Shown here piece by piece: positions 1-7,061 of a stretch of 33,125 nucleotides of DNA. The position numbers and the translations under genes were made by a program. Source of the DNA: Pseudoxanthomonas jiangsuensis (GTDB taxonomy: Bacteria; Pseudomonadota; Gammaproteobacteria; Xanthomonadales; Xanthomonadaceae); assembly GCF_010093185.1 (NCBI RefSeq), contig NZ_PDWL01000032.1, forward strand, positions 1 through 33,125. Direction: 5' to 3'. The first letter of the stretch is position 1. Each line of letters starts with the position of its first letter. The notes under the pieces were generated by a model. The model saw nothing but the letters and a program-made list of their open reading frames with translations. It had not been told where the DNA came from and made no database searches.

Positions 1-178
1 TATAGCTCTACGTCTATGTTTACAGCACGGTAGATTGTCGATCGTTAGAGCTAGGCCAGTAGGACAGCAACTCAGTGCGATAGTAGTTTCCTCAGCTTGT
101 TGTTTTTTTAGTATCTGCCCGGCGCCCGCCGCAGCAGAGCTGAAGTCGACGACGGCGTCGGATGTGTATAAGAGAGAG
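1..178. other. Probable non-genomic contig end with degraded Nextera/Tn5 adapter
   Basis: Bases 146-178 align without gaps to the 33-base Nextera Read 1 adapter, 28 of 33 identical by eye. The 3' part, GATGTGTATAAGAGA at 161-175, is the core of the Tn5 mosaic end. The preceding 145 bases are visibly poorer in G and C than everything after about 180 and contain no recognisable coding sequence. The simplest reading is library adapter plus poor-quality read sequence retained at a contig end. Real genome probably starts shortly after 178. The mismatches fit a noisy read. A short open frame at 35-217 crosses the adapter and should not be treated as a gene. Confidence 0.85.
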
Positions 179-265
179 ACGGGGGTTGGGCTGGGCTGGC
201 ATGGCCGTCCTCGGTGACAAGGCCGTATTCTAGCCGCCTTCCACGCACCAAGACCGACCAGGCCC

Positions 266-535
266 ATGGACCGCAAGCTGCTCGACCTGCTGTGCTCGCC
301 CGACACCCGCCAGCCGCTGGCTTCGCTGGAGGCGCGCGGGCTGGACGCGCTCAACCGCGCCATCGCCGCCGGCCAGGTGGTGCGCGGCGATGGCAGCCCG
401 CAGGGCGAGCCCCTGCGCGAGGCGCTGGTGACCCGCGACCGCCGCCAGGTCTACCGGGTCGACGACGGCATCCCGGTGCTGCTGGTCGAAGAAGCGCTGG
501 CCACCGCCCAGGTGGCCGACTTCCCGCAGGCGTGA
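266..535 (+). CDS. Trm112-like family protein (YcaR-like)
   Basis: A small 89-residue protein starting MDRKLLDLLCSPDTRQPL, the typical opening of bacterial Trm112/UPF0434 proteins, and ending with the family signature VYRVDDGIPVLL. Trm112 proteins are small zinc-ribbon factors; in eukaryotes and archaea they activate methyltransferases, while the bacterial role is not settled. Only one cysteine (residue 10) is visible, so the canonical zinc-binding set is missing. The protein is about 30 residues longer than the E. coli type because of a central insertion, which I recall as usual in Xanthomonads. Its stop overlaps the GTG start of nadC by four bases, so the two are probably translated together. 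The upstream gene is lost at the contig edge. Confidence 0.85.
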   Translation: MDRKLLDLLCSPDTRQPLASLEARGLDALNRAIAAGQVVRGDGSPQGEPLREALVTRDRRQVYRVDDGIPVLLVEEALATAQVADFPQA

Positions 536-1419
536 CCGCGCCGGCCGTGTCCGCGCTTTCGCCGCCGCCTGACGCCACCGTGCTCGAGGACGTGCGCCGC
601 GCCCTGGCCGAGGACCTGGGCAGCGGCGACGCCACCGCCGCCCTGCTGGCCGACGTGCCCGAGCGCGCCTACCTGCTGTGCAAGCAGGACGCGGTGATCG
701 CCGGGCGGCCGTGGTTCGACGCCTGCCACCGCGCCCTCGACCCGCAGGTGCGGATCGACTGGAGGGTGGCCGAAGGCGAGCGGGTCGCCGCCGGCACCGT
801 GCTGGCCCTGCTCGAAGGCCGCAGCCGCGCCCTGGTCAGCGCCGAGCGCACCGCGCTCAACTTCCTGCAGACCCTGTCCGGGACCGCCACCGCTACCGCC
901 GCCCACGTCGACGCCGTGCGCGGCACCGGCGCAGCGATCCTGGACACCCGCAAGACCCTGCCCGGCCTGCGCCTGGCGCAGAAGTACGCGGTCCGCGCCG
1001 GCGGCGGGCACAACCACCGCATCGGCCTGTACGACGCGGTGATGCTCAAGGAGAACCACGTCCGCGTGGCCGGCTCGGTGGCCGCGGCGATCGCCCTGGC
1101 CCGCCGCGCGCAGCCATCGCTGCCGCTGATCGTGGAAGTGGAGACCCTCGACCAGTTGCGCGAGGCCCTGGCCGCCGGCTGCGACCGCATCCTGATCGAC
1201 GACTTCACCGCCGCCGACCGCCGCGAGGCGGTGCGGATCGCGCGCGAGGCCGCGGCCGGCGGCAGCCCACGCATCCCGCTGGAAGTCTCCGGCGGCGTGG
1301 ACCTGGACGGCCTGCGCGCGATCGCCGAGGACGGCGTGGACTGCATCTCCATCGGCGGCCTGACCAAGCACGTGCGCGCCGTCGACCTGTCGATGAAGCT
1401 GGGCCCGCCGCCGACGTAG
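532..1419 (+). CDS. nadC: Nicotinate-nucleotide pyrophosphorylase (carboxylating)
   Basis: NadC is quinolinate phosphoribosyltransferase: it converts quinolinate and PRPP to nicotinate mononucleotide in de novo NAD synthesis in the cytoplasm. The 295-residue length is normal. Family motifs are clear: LDTRKTLPGLRLAQKYAV, then GGGHNHRIGLYDAVMLKENH, which supply the arginine, lysine and histidine residues that bind quinolinate and PRPP. Further on come EVE, DDF and the barrel-closing ISIGGLTKH segment. The frame is open far upstream, but conservation begins at the GTG at 532, which overlaps the stop of the preceding gene in a GTGA arrangement. I therefore take 532 as the start rather than the ATG at 214 that lies near the adapter. 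Confidence 0.93.
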   Translation: MTAPAVSALSPPPDATVLEDVRRALAEDLGSGDATAALLADVPERAYLLCKQDAVIAGRPWFDACHRALDPQVRIDWRVAEGERVAAGTVLALLEGRSRALVSAERTALNFLQTLSGTATATAAHVDAVRGTGAAILDTRKTLPGLRLAQKYAVRAGGGHNHRIGLYDAVMLKENHVRVAGSVAAAIALARRAQPSLPLIVEVETLDQLREALAAGCDRILIDDFTAADRREAVRIAREAAAGGSPRIPLEVSGGVDLDGLRAIAEDGVDCISIGGLTKHVRAVDLSMKLGPPPT

Positions 1420-1486
1420 GGCGCCGCTCACGCCACGCCGACCCGGCGTGGCCGATCCTCGGACCGGCACAGGGAAAGGAGCCGCC

Positions 1487-2569
1487 ATGCCCGATCGTCG
1501 CCTCGCTCCGTGGCTGCCACTGGCGGCGCTGGCCGCCGCCGATGCCGTCGCCGCGCCGGTGGAGGTCTGCGAGCTGCCGCCGCGCTACGGCGTGGAAGCC
1601 ACCGCCGCCGCGATCGTGCGCACCGCCTGCGCGGAACACCGGCTTTGGTTTCGGCCCTTCATCGAAGCCGATGGCCGCCTGGCCGAGCTGGCGGTGACCG
1701 AAGCCGAACGCGCCCGCCTGGACGACGACAGCACCCCAGCCTGGCAGCGCGTGGCCCGCTACTGGCGCGACAGCGGCACCCTGGCGTCGATGGCCGCCGG
1801 CGGCACGCCCGGCGCCGCCAGCTGCCTGCTGCCCCACGGCGAACGCGCGGTCGACAGCGACTGCCGCGCCTTCCTGCTCGACAACCCGTGGTCGGCGGCG
1901 TTCGTGTCCTGGGTGATGGTGCAGGCGGCGGTGCCCGGCTTCGGTCCCTCGCCACGGCACATGGACTACATCGCCCGGGCCTGGCGCCAGCCTGCGGCCA
2001 GTCCCTGGCTCTACGACGACCCGCACGCCGGCAAGCCGGCGCCCGGCGACCTGCTGTGCTACCTGCGCGCGGGAGCCGAGGGACTCGGCGCTGCCGGCCT
2101 GCGTTCGGCGCTGGCCGGACAGTCACCCATGCCATGGCACTCGCACTGCGACATCGTGGTCGCGGCCAATGTCGGCGGCGACCGCACCCTGTATCTGATC
2201 GGTGGCAACGTGCTCAACGCCGTGCTCATGCGCAAGCTGCCGCTGGACCGCAGCGGGCGGCTGGCGGCCGATGCCTTCGGCCCCGCGCCGGATCCAGCGG
2301 CCGCAACGGCATCGCAGTCGCAGCCTGCGGCAGCCGACGCCGCTGCAGGGGCAAGCGATGCCGGCGCGACCCGGTCGGGCACGCCCCCGGAAGACACCGC
2401 GTCCATCGCGACGCCCCGCAGCTGCAGCCCCGGCAATCCGGCCCCCTGCAGCTTCAACCATCGCGACTGGGCGGTGCTGCTCAAGCTCAAGCCGCAGGCC
2501 CAGCTCGACACCTTGGCGACAGGGTCACGGAGCACCGAGCCCCCGCTGCCGGAACCAGGGGATCTGTAG
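1487..2569 (+). CDS. Secreted DUF2272 domain protein
   Basis: A 360-residue exported protein. The ATG at 1487 is preceded by an AAAGGA ribosome site, so I prefer it to the upstream ATG at 1448. Residues 1 to about 23 are a signal peptide (basic MPDRR, hydrophobic core, AVAA cleavage site). The DUF2272 region holds two blocks: PWSAAFVSWVM near residues 134-144 and HSHCDIV at 218-224. These are laid out like the cysteine and histidine boxes of CHAP and NlpC/P60 cell-wall hydrolases, but the position expected to be cysteine is Ser136. The C-terminal third is Ala/Pro-rich low complexity followed by a short conserved-looking tail (FNHRDWAVLLKLKP). Function is unknown; a cell-envelope role is inference. 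Confidence 0.8.
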   Translation: MPDRRLAPWLPLAALAAADAVAAPVEVCELPPRYGVEATAAAIVRTACAEHRLWFRPFIEADGRLAELAVTEAERARLDDDSTPAWQRVARYWRDSGTLASMAAGGTPGAASCLLPHGERAVDSDCRAFLLDNPWSAAFVSWVMVQAAVPGFGPSPRHMDYIARAWRQPAASPWLYDDPHAGKPAPGDLLCYLRAGAEGLGAAGLRSALAGQSPMPWHSHCDIVVAANVGGDRTLYLIGGNVLNAVLMRKLPLDRSGRLAADAFGPAPDPAAATASQSQPAAADAAAGASDAGATRSGTPPEDTASIATPRSCSPGNPAPCSFNHRDWAVLLKLKPQAQLDTLATGSRSTEPPLPEPGDL

Positions 2570-2593
2570 CAGCAATCGGCTACAGTGCGGCGC

Positions 2594-2941
2594 ATGCCCA
2601 GCGTGATCCTCCTGATGATTGCCGGCGCCGCGGTGGCTGCGTTCTGGAACGCCGCCCGCGCCGCCGCCGAACGCGCCGAGACCCTCGGCCGCGATGCCTG
2701 CGCCGCCGCCGGCGTGCAATGGCTGGACCAGAGCGTGCAGGCCAACGGCCTGCGCCTGTACCGGCGCGAGGACGGCTGGCTGGGATTGGAGCGCAGCTTC
2801 CGCTTCGACTATTCCCACGACGGCATGGACCGCCACACCGGCCGCCTGGTGCTGCGCCGCGGGCGCCTGGTGTCGTTCGTCGGACCGTCCACGGGCGCGC
2901 GGATCATTCCGCTGGAGCCGCGGAACCAGGACCCGGTGTAG
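2594..2941 (+). CDS. DUF3301 family membrane-anchored protein
   Basis: A 115-residue protein with one N-terminal membrane segment (residues 3-17, SVILLMIAGAAVAAF), then WNAARAAAERA and the family-like CAAAGVQWLDQSVQ and FRFDYSHDGMDRHTGRLVLR segments. These match DUF3301 proteins of gamma-proteobacteria, whose function is not known. The ATG at 2594 puts the hydrophobic segment right at the N-terminus as in relatives, so I prefer it to the in-frame GTG at 2585. It starts 24 bases after the DUF2272 gene and converges on sspB with only 13 bases between the stops. No terminator is visible in that gap. Confidence 0.8.
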   Translation: MPSVILLMIAGAAVAAFWNAARAAAERAETLGRDACAAAGVQWLDQSVQANGLRLYRREDGWLGLERSFRFDYSHDGMDRHTGRLVLRRGRLVSFVGPSTGARIIPLEPRNQDPV

Positions 2942-2954
2942 GAGCAGGAGGGCC

Positions 2955-3401
2955 TTACTTGACCACGCGCAGGTGCGGGCGCTTGCCGGCCGCGGGCGCA
3001 TCGCCCGGGCCTTCCGGCGCCGGCGGCGGCGAAGGGCCGTCGCCATCGCCGCCATCGGTCGGCGGCGGCGCGCTCTCCTCGGGCAGGACCATGCCCTGCC
3101 CGGTCTCGCGGGCGTAGACCGCCAGCACCGCGCCGACCGGCACGTTCACCGGCTGGCTGACGCCGCCGAAGCGGGCGGTGAAGCCGATCCACTCGTTGTC
3201 CATGTGCAGGCCGACCACCGCCCGGTCGGCGATGTTCAGCACCACCCGGCCGTCGCGCACCGCGCCCGGCGGCACCTGCACGCCCGGCAGCCCCGCATCC
3301 ACCAGGATGTGCGGGGTCATGCCGTTGTCGTTGATCCACTCGGTCAGCGCCCGCAGCAGGTAGGGGCGGTAGCTGGTCATGCGTGGTGCGTCTTCGCTCA
3401 T
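2955..3401 (-). CDS. sspB: ClpXP protease specificity-enhancing factor SspB
   Basis: A 148-residue adaptor that delivers ssrA-tagged and other substrates to the ClpXP protease. The N-terminal core aligns by eye with E. coli SspB: RPYLLRALTEWINDNGMTPH, LPGVQVP, RDGRVVLNIA and RFGG..QPV.VPVGAVLAVYARE. A Pro/Gly/Asp-rich linker follows and the protein ends in LRVVK, the conserved C-terminal tail that docks on the ClpX N-domain (E. coli ends LRVVK too). It follows sspA by 56 bases in the same direction, the usual sspAB arrangement. An ATG seven codons downstream is possible, but the upstream start gives an N-terminus closer in length to E. coli. Confidence 0.94.
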   Translation of the reverse strand: MSEDAPRMTSYRPYLLRALTEWINDNGMTPHILVDAGLPGVQVPPGAVRDGRVVLNIADRAVVGLHMDNEWIGFTARFGGVSQPVNVPVGAVLAVYARETGQGMVLPEESAPPPTDGGDGDGPSPPPAPEGPGDAPAAGKRPHLRVVK

Positions 3402-3457
3402 GCGGGAAGTCTACGCTGCCGCGGCGGGAATGCGCCCTTCGCGACGGCCGCCGGCGC

Positions 3458-4093
3458 TCAGGCCGGCATGTCGCGCAGCTTCTTTTCCTGGTCGGTCAGG
3501 CTGCGCAGGAACCCCGGGTTGCGGAAGATCCGGTTGCCGTAGTCCTCGATCGCCTTGCCGTCCTTGGGCAAAGGCACGTCCAGCGCCTCGAGCCGCCAGA
3601 TGATCGGGGCCATCGCGCAGTCGGCCAGGCTCATCTCCGGGTTGAGGAAGAACTTGCTGGCCTTGAACAGCGGCAGCGACTCGGTCAGCAGCTCCTTCAG
3701 GCGCTTGCGACCGGCCTCGGCCTGCTGCTTGTTGCCCAGCTGGATCGCCTGCACCTGCGGCACCCAGTCGTGCTCGATCCGCAGCATCGCCAGGCGCAGG
3801 CGGGCGCGGGAGAGCGGGTCGACCGGCATCAGCGGCGGGTGCGGGTAGCGCTCGTCCAGGTACTCGCTGACCACCGAAGCCGCGTACAGCACCAGCTCGC
3901 GCTCGACCAGGGTCGGCACCGAGTGGTACGGGTTGAGGTGGATCAGGTCCTCCGGCGGGTTCTGCGCGTCCACCGGGACCAGGTCGTAGGTCACGCCCTT
4001 GGCCGCCAGGACCAGGCGCACGCGATGACACAGCACGTCATCGACGGAGGAGAACAACGTCAGGGTATTGCGCATGCGCACGCTCGCTGCCAT
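3458..4093 (-). CDS. sspA: Stringent starvation protein A (GST-like)
   Basis: A 211-residue protein with the glutathione-S-transferase fold: an N-terminal thioredoxin-like half (MRNTLTLFSSVDDVLCHRVRL, then the HSVPTLVERELVLYAASVVSEYLDE block) and an all-helical C-terminal half. In E. coli SspA binds RNA polymerase and is made under starvation and stationary phase; it is not an active GST. The start MAASVRMRNTLTLF corresponds to the E. coli start, so 4093 is preferred over the internal ATG. It is upstream of sspB and probably shares its transcript. The 166 bases to petC contain the petABC terminator hairpins, so sspAB should have its own promoter between about 4094 and 4200. Confidence 0.94.
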   Translation of the reverse strand: MAASVRMRNTLTLFSSVDDVLCHRVRLVLAAKGVTYDLVPVDAQNPPEDLIHLNPYHSVPTLVERELVLYAASVVSEYLDERYPHPPLMPVDPLSRARLRLAMLRIEHDWVPQVQAIQLGNKQQAEAGRKRLKELLTESLPLFKASKFFLNPEMSLADCAMAPIIWRLEALDVPLPKDGKAIEDYGNRIFRNPGFLRSLTDQEKKLRDMPA

Positions 4094-4201
4094 CTAGGCC
4101 TCCGACGGACCGGGATCCTCCGGCCGGACCACGCCGCCAGGCCCCTCGCCGGCGGTCGTCACTATCCCCCGAGTGTGCCGGGGAGCCCCCAAAAAGCGCA
4201 A

Positions 4202-4220
4202 GGCCGGGAAGACCCCGGCC
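4202..4220 (-). terminator. Candidate intrinsic terminator of petABC
   Basis: A hairpin with a 7-bp GGCCGGG/CCCGGCC stem and a 5-base loop. Read on the minus strand it is followed by TTGCGCTTTTTGG, a T-rich tail. It lies 40 bases beyond the petC stop. Confidence 0.6.
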
Positions 4221-4235
4221 CCGGCTTCCGCGGCG

Positions 4236-4255
4236 GCGCGCCCGGACGGGCGCGC
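4236..4255 (-). terminator. GC-rich hairpin directly after petC
   Basis: A 9-bp perfect inverted repeat (GCGCGCCCG/CGGGCGCGC) with a 2-base centre, ending 5 bases from the petC stop codon. It has no T tail of its own. With the hairpin at 4202-4220 it forms a tandem structure that may protect the mRNA 3' end or assist termination. Confidence 0.45.
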
Positions 4256-4259
4256 GGCC

Positions 4260-5006
4260 TCAGTGCACGTCGTTCCAGTACTCCTGCTTGAGCAGGTAGG
4301 CCAGGAAGGTCAGCGCGACCAGGAACAGGATCACCCACACGCCCAGCGCCTGGCGCTTGAGCGCGGCCGGCTCGCCGGCGTACTCGAGGAAGTTGGTGAT
4401 GTCGCGGACCACCTGGTCGAACTCCTGCCCCTGCAGCCGGCCCGGGTTGGTCACCACCAGCCGCTCGGGGTGGCGCTCGCCGGTGGCCGCGTCGGGCTCG
4501 CCGAACTCGGCGTGCTGCAGGCCCTGCAGCTCCCACAGCGGGTTGGGCATGGACGCGTTCGGGAACAGGGTGTTGTTCCAGCCCAGCGGCCGCGACTCGT
4601 CCAGGTAGAAGGACTTGAGGTAGGTGTAGATCCAGTCGCTGCCGCGCACGCGCGAGATCAGGCTCAGGTCCGGCGGCATCTTGCCGAACCACTTCTCGCC
4701 CTCGGCCGTGGTCAGGGCGACGTGGATCTGCTCGCCGTACTTGGCGCCGGTGAAGTTGAGGTTGGACATCACCTCTTCCTCGGTCAGGCCCAGGTCGTCG
4801 CCGATGCGCGAGTAGCGCATGTACTTGAGCGAGTGGCAGCCGGAGCAGTAGTTCATATACGCCTGGGCGCCGCGCTGCAGGGAGGCGCGGTCGGACAGGT
4901 CGTTGCCGGCCTGCTGGACCGGGCCGCCGGCGGCGGCCAGCGCGGCGGCGGAGAACAGGAGCCCGGTGGCGGCTGCGGCTAGCAGGGCAATCCACTTCTT
5001 AGTCAT
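4260..5006 (-). CDS. petC: Ubiquinol-cytochrome c reductase, cytochrome c1 subunit
   Basis: Cytochrome c1 of the bc1 complex (complex III); it passes electrons from the Rieske centre to soluble cytochrome c on the periplasmic side. The 248-residue precursor has a signal peptide (about residues 1-25), the covalent heme site CSGCH at 54-58, and Met153 in NASMPNPLWELQG as the expected axial ligand. A single C-terminal anchor runs about 222-240 (LGVWVILFLVALTFLAYLL). Its start overlaps the end of petB by eight bases, so translation is coupled. It is the last gene of petABC, followed by two hairpins. Confidence 0.96.
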   Translation of the reverse strand: MTKKWIALLAAAATGLLFSAAALAAAGGPVQQAGNDLSDRASLQRGAQAYMNYCSGCHSLKYMRYSRIGDDLGLTEEEVMSNLNFTGAKYGEQIHVALTTAEGEKWFGKMPPDLSLISRVRGSDWIYTYLKSFYLDESRPLGWNNTLFPNASMPNPLWELQGLQHAEFGEPDAATGERHPERLVVTNPGRLQGQEFDQVVRDITNFLEYAGEPAALKRQALGVWVILFLVALTFLAYLLKQEYWNDVH

Positions 5007-6261
5007 GCGTCGTCACCCGTTCCGGCACCGGCTTGGTCTTGTCCAGCTTGGTCCACAGCGGCATGGTCAGGAAGAAAAGGAAGTAGTAAGCGGTCAGGAA
5101 GCGGCCGACGATGGTCTCGACCGGGTCGGTGCCCGGGCCGGCGCCGATCTTGCCCAGCCAGACGAAGCACAGGGCGAAGGCGAACAGCAGCAGCTTGGAC
5201 AGCAGGCCGCGGTAGCGGTAGGACTTGGCCTTGGCCCGGTCCAGCCACGGCACCGCGAACAGGATCGCGATCGCGCCGAACATTACCAGCACGCCGCTGA
5301 GCTTGTGCGGGACCACGCGCAGCATCGCGTAGTAGGGGGTGTAGTACCACACCGGCTTGATGTGCTCGGGCGTCACCAGGCGGTTGGCCTCGGTGAAGTT
5401 GTCGTGCTCGAGGAACCAGCCGCCGAACGCCGGGGCGAAGAAGATGATGAAGGCGGCGATCACCAGCATCGCGAACACGTAGAAGGTGTCCTTCACCGTG
5501 TAGTACGGGTGGAACGGCACGCCGTCGGCCGGGGCGGTCGGCGACCAGCGGTTGCCCTTCGGGCCCTTCTTGATCTCCACGCCGTCGGGATTGTTGGAGC
5601 CGACCTCGTGCAGCGCGCCCAGGTGCAGCACCACCAGCAGCAGCAGGACCAGCGGCAGGGCGATCACGTGCAGGGCGAAGAAGCGGTTGAGGGTGGCGTC
5701 GGAGGGCAGGTAGTCGCCCATGATCCACTCGGTCAGGCCGTTGCCGATCACCGGGATGGCGCCGAACAGCGAGATGATCACCTTCGCGCCCCAGAACGAC
5801 ATCTGGCCCCAGGGCAGCACGTAGCCCATGAAGGCCTCGGCCATCAGCACCAGGTAGATCAGCATGCCCAGGATCCACACCAGCTCGCGCGGCTTCTGGT
5901 AGGAGCCGTACATCAGGCCGCGGAACATGTGCAGGTAGACGACGATGAAGAACAGCGAGGCGCCGGTGCTGTGCATGTACCGGATCAGCCAGCCCCACTC
6001 CACGTCGCGCATGATGTACTCGACCGAGGCGAAGGCTTCCGCCGCGCTGGTCTTGAAGTGCATCGTCAGGAAGATGCCGGTGACGATCTGGTTGACCAGC
6101 ACCACCATCGACAGCACGCCGAAGATGTACCAGATGTTGAAGTTCTTCGGCGCGTAGTACTCGGACATGTGCTTCCGGTACATCGGCGCCAGCGCCGGGG
6201 CGCGGGCGTTGACCCAGTCCATCACGCCGGTGGCGGTGCGCATGAAGATGTTGTTCGCCAT
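4999..6261 (-). CDS. petB: Ubiquinol-cytochrome c reductase, cytochrome b subunit
   Basis: The 420-residue membrane core of the bc1 complex, carrying both b hemes and the quinol oxidation (Qo) and reduction (Qi) sites. Heme ligand histidines are visible as two pairs: His97 and His111 in helix B, and His198 and about His213 in helix D. The CD-helix region reads GYVLPWGQMSFWGA. The Qo signature, PEWY in mitochondria and alpha-proteobacteria, is PVWY here at residues 303-306. It is the full-length single-polypeptide form, not split as in b6f complexes. It starts three bases after petA stops and overlaps petC. Confidence 0.97.
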   Translation of the reverse strand: MANNIFMRTATGVMDWVNARAPALAPMYRKHMSEYYAPKNFNIWYIFGVLSMVVLVNQIVTGIFLTMHFKTSAAEAFASVEYIMRDVEWGWLIRYMHSTGASLFFIVVYLHMFRGLMYGSYQKPRELVWILGMLIYLVLMAEAFMGYVLPWGQMSFWGAKVIISLFGAIPVIGNGLTEWIMGDYLPSDATLNRFFALHVIALPLVLLLLVVLHLGALHEVGSNNPDGVEIKKGPKGNRWSPTAPADGVPFHPYYTVKDTFYVFAMLVIAAFIIFFAPAFGGWFLEHDNFTEANRLVTPEHIKPVWYYTPYYAMLRVVPHKLSGVLVMFGAIAILFAVPWLDRAKAKSYRYRGLLSKLLLFAFALCFVWLGKIGAGPGTDPVETIVGRFLTAYYFLFFLTMPLWTKLDKTKPVPERVTTHD

Positions 6262-6264
6262 CGC

Positions 6265-6882
6265 TTACGCCCCCTGCGGATCGACGCCCACGACAATGGT
6301 GTTGTCGTCGGCGTAGTAGTGCGGCGGCACGACCAGGTTGGTCGGCGCCGGCACGCCCTGGAACACGCGCCCGGCCATGTCGAAGCGCGACTTGTGGCAG
6401 GGGCAGAAGTAGCCGCCCTTCCACTCGGGGTCATAAGGCTCGGGCTTGATCTCGGCGGCCATTTCCGGCGAGCAGCCCAGGTGGGTGCACAGGCCGACCA
6501 GGACCGAGATGTCGGGCTTGATCGAGCGCAGCTCGGGATTGGCCTTGCGCACGTAGTCCGGCTGCTGGTCGGCGTTGTCGGACTTGGGGTCGCGCAGGTG
6601 GCTGTCCAGGGTCGGCAGCGCCTCGAGCACGGCCTTGGAGCGCTTGACGATCCAGATCGGTTGACCACGCCACTCCAGGATCAGGCGCTGGCCTTCCTGC
6701 AGGGCGCTGATATCCGCGGTCACCGGAGCGCCGGCCAGCTTGGCCCGGGCACTGGGGTTCCACGACTTGATGAACGGTACTGCGGCGAAACCGGCCCCGA
6801 CGGCCCCCACCACGGCGGTGGTGGCGGTCAGGAACCGGCGTCGGCCCGTGTTCACGGGCGCTTGGACCTCATCGTTGGCCAT
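6265..6882 (-). CDS. petA: Ubiquinol-cytochrome c reductase iron-sulfur (Rieske) subunit
   Basis: The Rieske 2Fe-2S protein of the bc1 complex, 205 residues. Both cluster boxes are intact: CTHLGC at 132-137 and CPCH at 160-163 (CPCHKSRFD). The N-terminus has a twin-arginine motif, GRRRFLTA (13-20), and one membrane anchor (about 21-40), in line with Tat-dependent insertion of folded Rieske proteins. I chose the ATG at 6882 because it gives the usual short N-region and has a GGAG sequence just upstream; the frame is open to 6930. First gene of petABC, with a candidate promoter at 6970-6999. Confidence 0.95.
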   Translation of the reverse strand: MANDEVQAPVNTGRRRFLTATTAVVGAVGAGFAAVPFIKSWNPSARAKLAGAPVTADISALQEGQRLILEWRGQPIWIVKRSKAVLEALPTLDSHLRDPKSDNADQQPDYVRKANPELRSIKPDISVLVGLCTHLGCSPEMAAEIKPEPYDPEWKGGYFCPCHKSRFDMAGRVFQGVPAPTNLVVPPHYYADDNTIVVGVDPQGA

Positions 6883-6931
6883 CCGGCACTCCGAAAATCT
6901 TCTGCTGGTAGCGTTGGCTGCCTGCGGCAAG

Positions 6932-6948
6932 CCCCCGATCGACGGGGG
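6932..6948 (-). promoter_or_regulatory. Hairpin in the petA 5' leader
   Basis: A 6-bp stem CCCCCG/CGGGGG with a 5-base loop lies between the candidate promoter and the petA ribosome site, so it would be in the mRNA leader. No T tract follows, so it is not a terminator. A regulatory role is speculative. Confidence 0.3.
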
Positions 6949-6969
6949 TCGAACCGCAAAAGACGGGGA

Positions 6970-6999
6970 AGTGTAACGGAACGCTTAACAGGCCGACAA
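6970..6999 (-). promoter_or_regulatory. Candidate sigma-70-type promoter of petABC
   Basis: On the minus strand, TTGTCG (6999-6994) and TACACT (6975-6970) each match four of six consensus bases, with an 18-base spacer. They lie about 90 bases before the petA start in a stretch visibly richer in A and T than its surroundings. Confidence 0.4.
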
Positions 7000-7061
7000 T
7001 GGAGGCGTGCTCCGCCTCGTCGTTTTCGCGTTCCCTTGCCGCCCCCACGGCAACCCCCGGC

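Noticed and set aside
35..217. Short open frame of 60 codons at the left edge
   Set aside because: It runs through the adapter sequence at 146-178, so it is an artefact of the contig end.
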